Shown piece after piece: positions 63,172 through 64,000 of a DNA stretch of 64,000 nt. A program made the translations under genes and the position numbers. Every line of letters starts with the position of its first letter. The first letter of the stretch is position 1. Source of the DNA: Chromohalobacter moromii (GTDB lineage: Bacteria > Pseudomonadota > Gammaproteobacteria > Pseudomonadales > Halomonadaceae); NCBI RefSeq assembly GCF_023091865.1, contig NZ_JAHXDI010000002.1, positions 186,001 to 250,000 on the forward strand. Direction: 5' to 3'. The notes under the pieces were generated by a model. The model was not told the origin of the DNA and searched no databases. It saw only the letters and a program-made list of their open reading frames with translations.

Positions 63172-63700
63172 GATCTCAATCAGTGAAGAGGGCGCCGAAG
63201 CAATCCGTAAGCGGCTCGCAGGGCTCGAGGCAGAGCTTCAAAGCCGAGCCGTTCGTGCAGGCCTCAACCGTGCCGGCAAGCCGATACTCCAGACCATGCA
63301 GCAGCTGGTGCCGGTCAGTCAGGGCGAGGATGGCGGGGAGCTTAAGCAATCCCTGGCCCGTCGGTCACTATCCAAGAACGCGCGCGGCCGGCTCGGTCTT
63401 GCCGAAGGCACGGTCGCTGTGCGCATCGGGCCGATCAAGAAGGTCAACAGCTATAGCCAGGCTTACGTCGGCCGCCTCGTCGAGCACGGCGTAGAACCCA
63501 GCACGCGCAAGGTATTTCGGCGCATCGGAGGCACCCACAACCTCAAGCGCCGCTACGCCCATATCCGCGCCTACACCTATAAGCACCCGGGGCAAAAGGC
63601 CCAGCCGTTCATGGCGCCCGCATTGAAGCGCAACGCTTCACAATTCCAGAGCCGCTTCTACGACGGCATGGCGGCCTACCTCAAGCGTAAGGGGGTTTGA
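63158..63700 (+). CDS. HK97 gp10-type tail-component protein
   Basis: 180 residues, basic. Pattern GLEAELQSRAVRAGLNRAGKPILQTMQQLVPVSQGEDGGELKQSL ... GRLVEHGVEPS ... HPGQKAQPFMAPALKRN is that of gp10-family neck/tail proteins. Confidence 0.88.
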   Translation: MNGFEISISEEGAEAIRKRLAGLEAELQSRAVRAGLNRAGKPILQTMQQLVPVSQGEDGGELKQSLARRSLSKNARGRLGLAEGTVAVRIGPIKKVNSYSQAYVGRLVEHGVEPSTRKVFRRIGGTHNLKRRYAHIRAYTYKHPGQKAQPFMAPALKRNASQFQSRFYDGMAAYLKRKGV

Positions 63701-63702
63701 TC

Positions 63703-64000
63703 ATGCTGCAGGCCATCATCGACCGGCTAACTGCCGAGGGCATCGACGCCAACTTGTCGAGCAAAGCGGACCCCAGCCTCGCCGACACCGCCGTCACCAT
63801 GGTCGAGCTGCTCAATCCGCTGGTGTCATCCCGCGCCTACCCGCTGACGCTTCCGGAGAAAGAGCCGTTGCCGAATGCGGTGTACCAGCCCATGGCGCGA
63901 AACTTCCTCGATGCTGATGGCTACCTGGTAGGGCGCGTCGATATCTACATGGTCACGCTGCGCGGCGAGCGTTTCGCCGATCTGCAGGACCTCAGCGCCG
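63703..64000 (+). CDS. Tail completion/terminator-type protein, 5' part
   Basis: Open from ATG 63703 to the window end (99 codons). AIIDRLTAEGIDANLSSKADPSL ... LPEKEPLPNAVYQPMARNFLDADGYLVGRVDIYMVTLRGERFADL fits the DUF3168/gpU-type minor tail protein expected after gp10. Truncated by the window edge. Confidence 0.75.
   Translation, partial: MLQAIIDRLTAEGIDANLSSKADPSLADTAVTMVELLNPLVSSRAYPLTLPEKEPLPNAVYQPMARNFLDADGYLVGRVDIYMVTLRGERFADLQDLSA

Larger units (their letters stand above)
34502..64000. mobile_element. Lambda-organised prophage integrated at tRNA-Leu, right end outside the window
   Basis: At least 29.5 kb. The order is integrase, excisionase-like gene, leftward early genes, CI immunity region, cro, replication O/P-like, Rha, Q-position gene, lysis, HNH, terminase, portal, protease, capsid, connectors. 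Head genes resemble the HK97 group and the endolysin and holin resemble lambda R and S. Tail genes and attR lie beyond 64000. No inactivating damage was seen apart from the possible frameshift at 41736-41743, so the element may be inducible. Confidence 0.95.

Overview
The window looks like a chromosome segment of a high-GC gammaproteobacterium, most likely a halomonad (Chromohalobacter/Halomonas type). This is inferred from the gammaproteobacterial gene order (der-bamB-yfgM-hisS-ispG-rodZ-pilW-rlmN-ndk-isc-trmJ/suhB; queA-tgt-yajC-secD-secF) and base composition, not from a database search. About half is chromosome (1-34.5 kb) and the rest is one prophage that runs off the right edge.

Chromosome. 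1-5 kb: the 3' part of hemF, aroE, a REPIN-like repeat pair, an M48 lipoprotein peptidase, a DUF815 ATPase and a receiver/GGDEF protein whose GGDEF motif is degenerate while an RxxD I-site is kept. 5-17.6 kb: a long leftward block of der, bamB, yfgM, hisS, ispG, rodZ, pilW, rlmN and ndk, then a reduced isc locus (iscR-iscS-iscA without iscU/hscBA/fdx) and trmJ. The divergent suhB has lost most catalytic metal ligands. 18.6-28.6 kb: a catabolic cluster of guanidinobutyrase-type ureohydrolase, YjiH-type permease, ThDP-dependent 2-ketoarginine-decarboxylase-like enzyme, NCS1 permease, nitrilase-fold amidase, metallo-beta-lactamase-fold hydrolase and aldehyde dehydrogenase. It is read leftward from a clear -24/-12 (sigma-54) promoter next to a divergent sigma-54 activator. 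Together the enzymes fit 2-ketoarginine -> 4-guanidinobutyraldehyde -> 4-guanidinobutyrate -> GABA + urea. 28.7-34.3 kb: secF, secD, yajC, tgt and queA.

Prophage (about 34.5 kb to beyond 64 kb). A lambda-organised siphovirus-type prophage sits at the 3' end of tRNA-Leu(CAA). Leftward early operon: pL with two operators, four overlapping small genes, a boxA-like site, intrinsic terminators, a small gene split by a frame change at a G8 run, an RdgC protein fused to an FtsK-gamma DNA-binding domain, an ArsR-type regulator, a cytosine methyltransferase with internal repeats, an excisionase-like gene and integrase. Immunity region: a LexA-like CI repressor followed co-directionally by two unknown genes in the rexAB position. 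Rightward: cro, replication genes O- and P-like with five palindromic iterons inside O, Rha, two nuclease-fold proteins, a Q-position gene, an AT-rich secreted moron, a tRNA-like gene with anticodon CAU, a lambda-type lysis cassette (R-like transglycosylase, holin, nested spanins), a second AT-rich moron, HNH nuclease, terminase, portal, S49 protease, HK97-type capsid and connectors.

Most notable candidates: the RdgC-FtsK-gamma fusion, the two-gene cassette behind cI, the G8 frame change, the iteron origin inside O, the boxA/terminator arrangement and the catalytically stripped SuhB.
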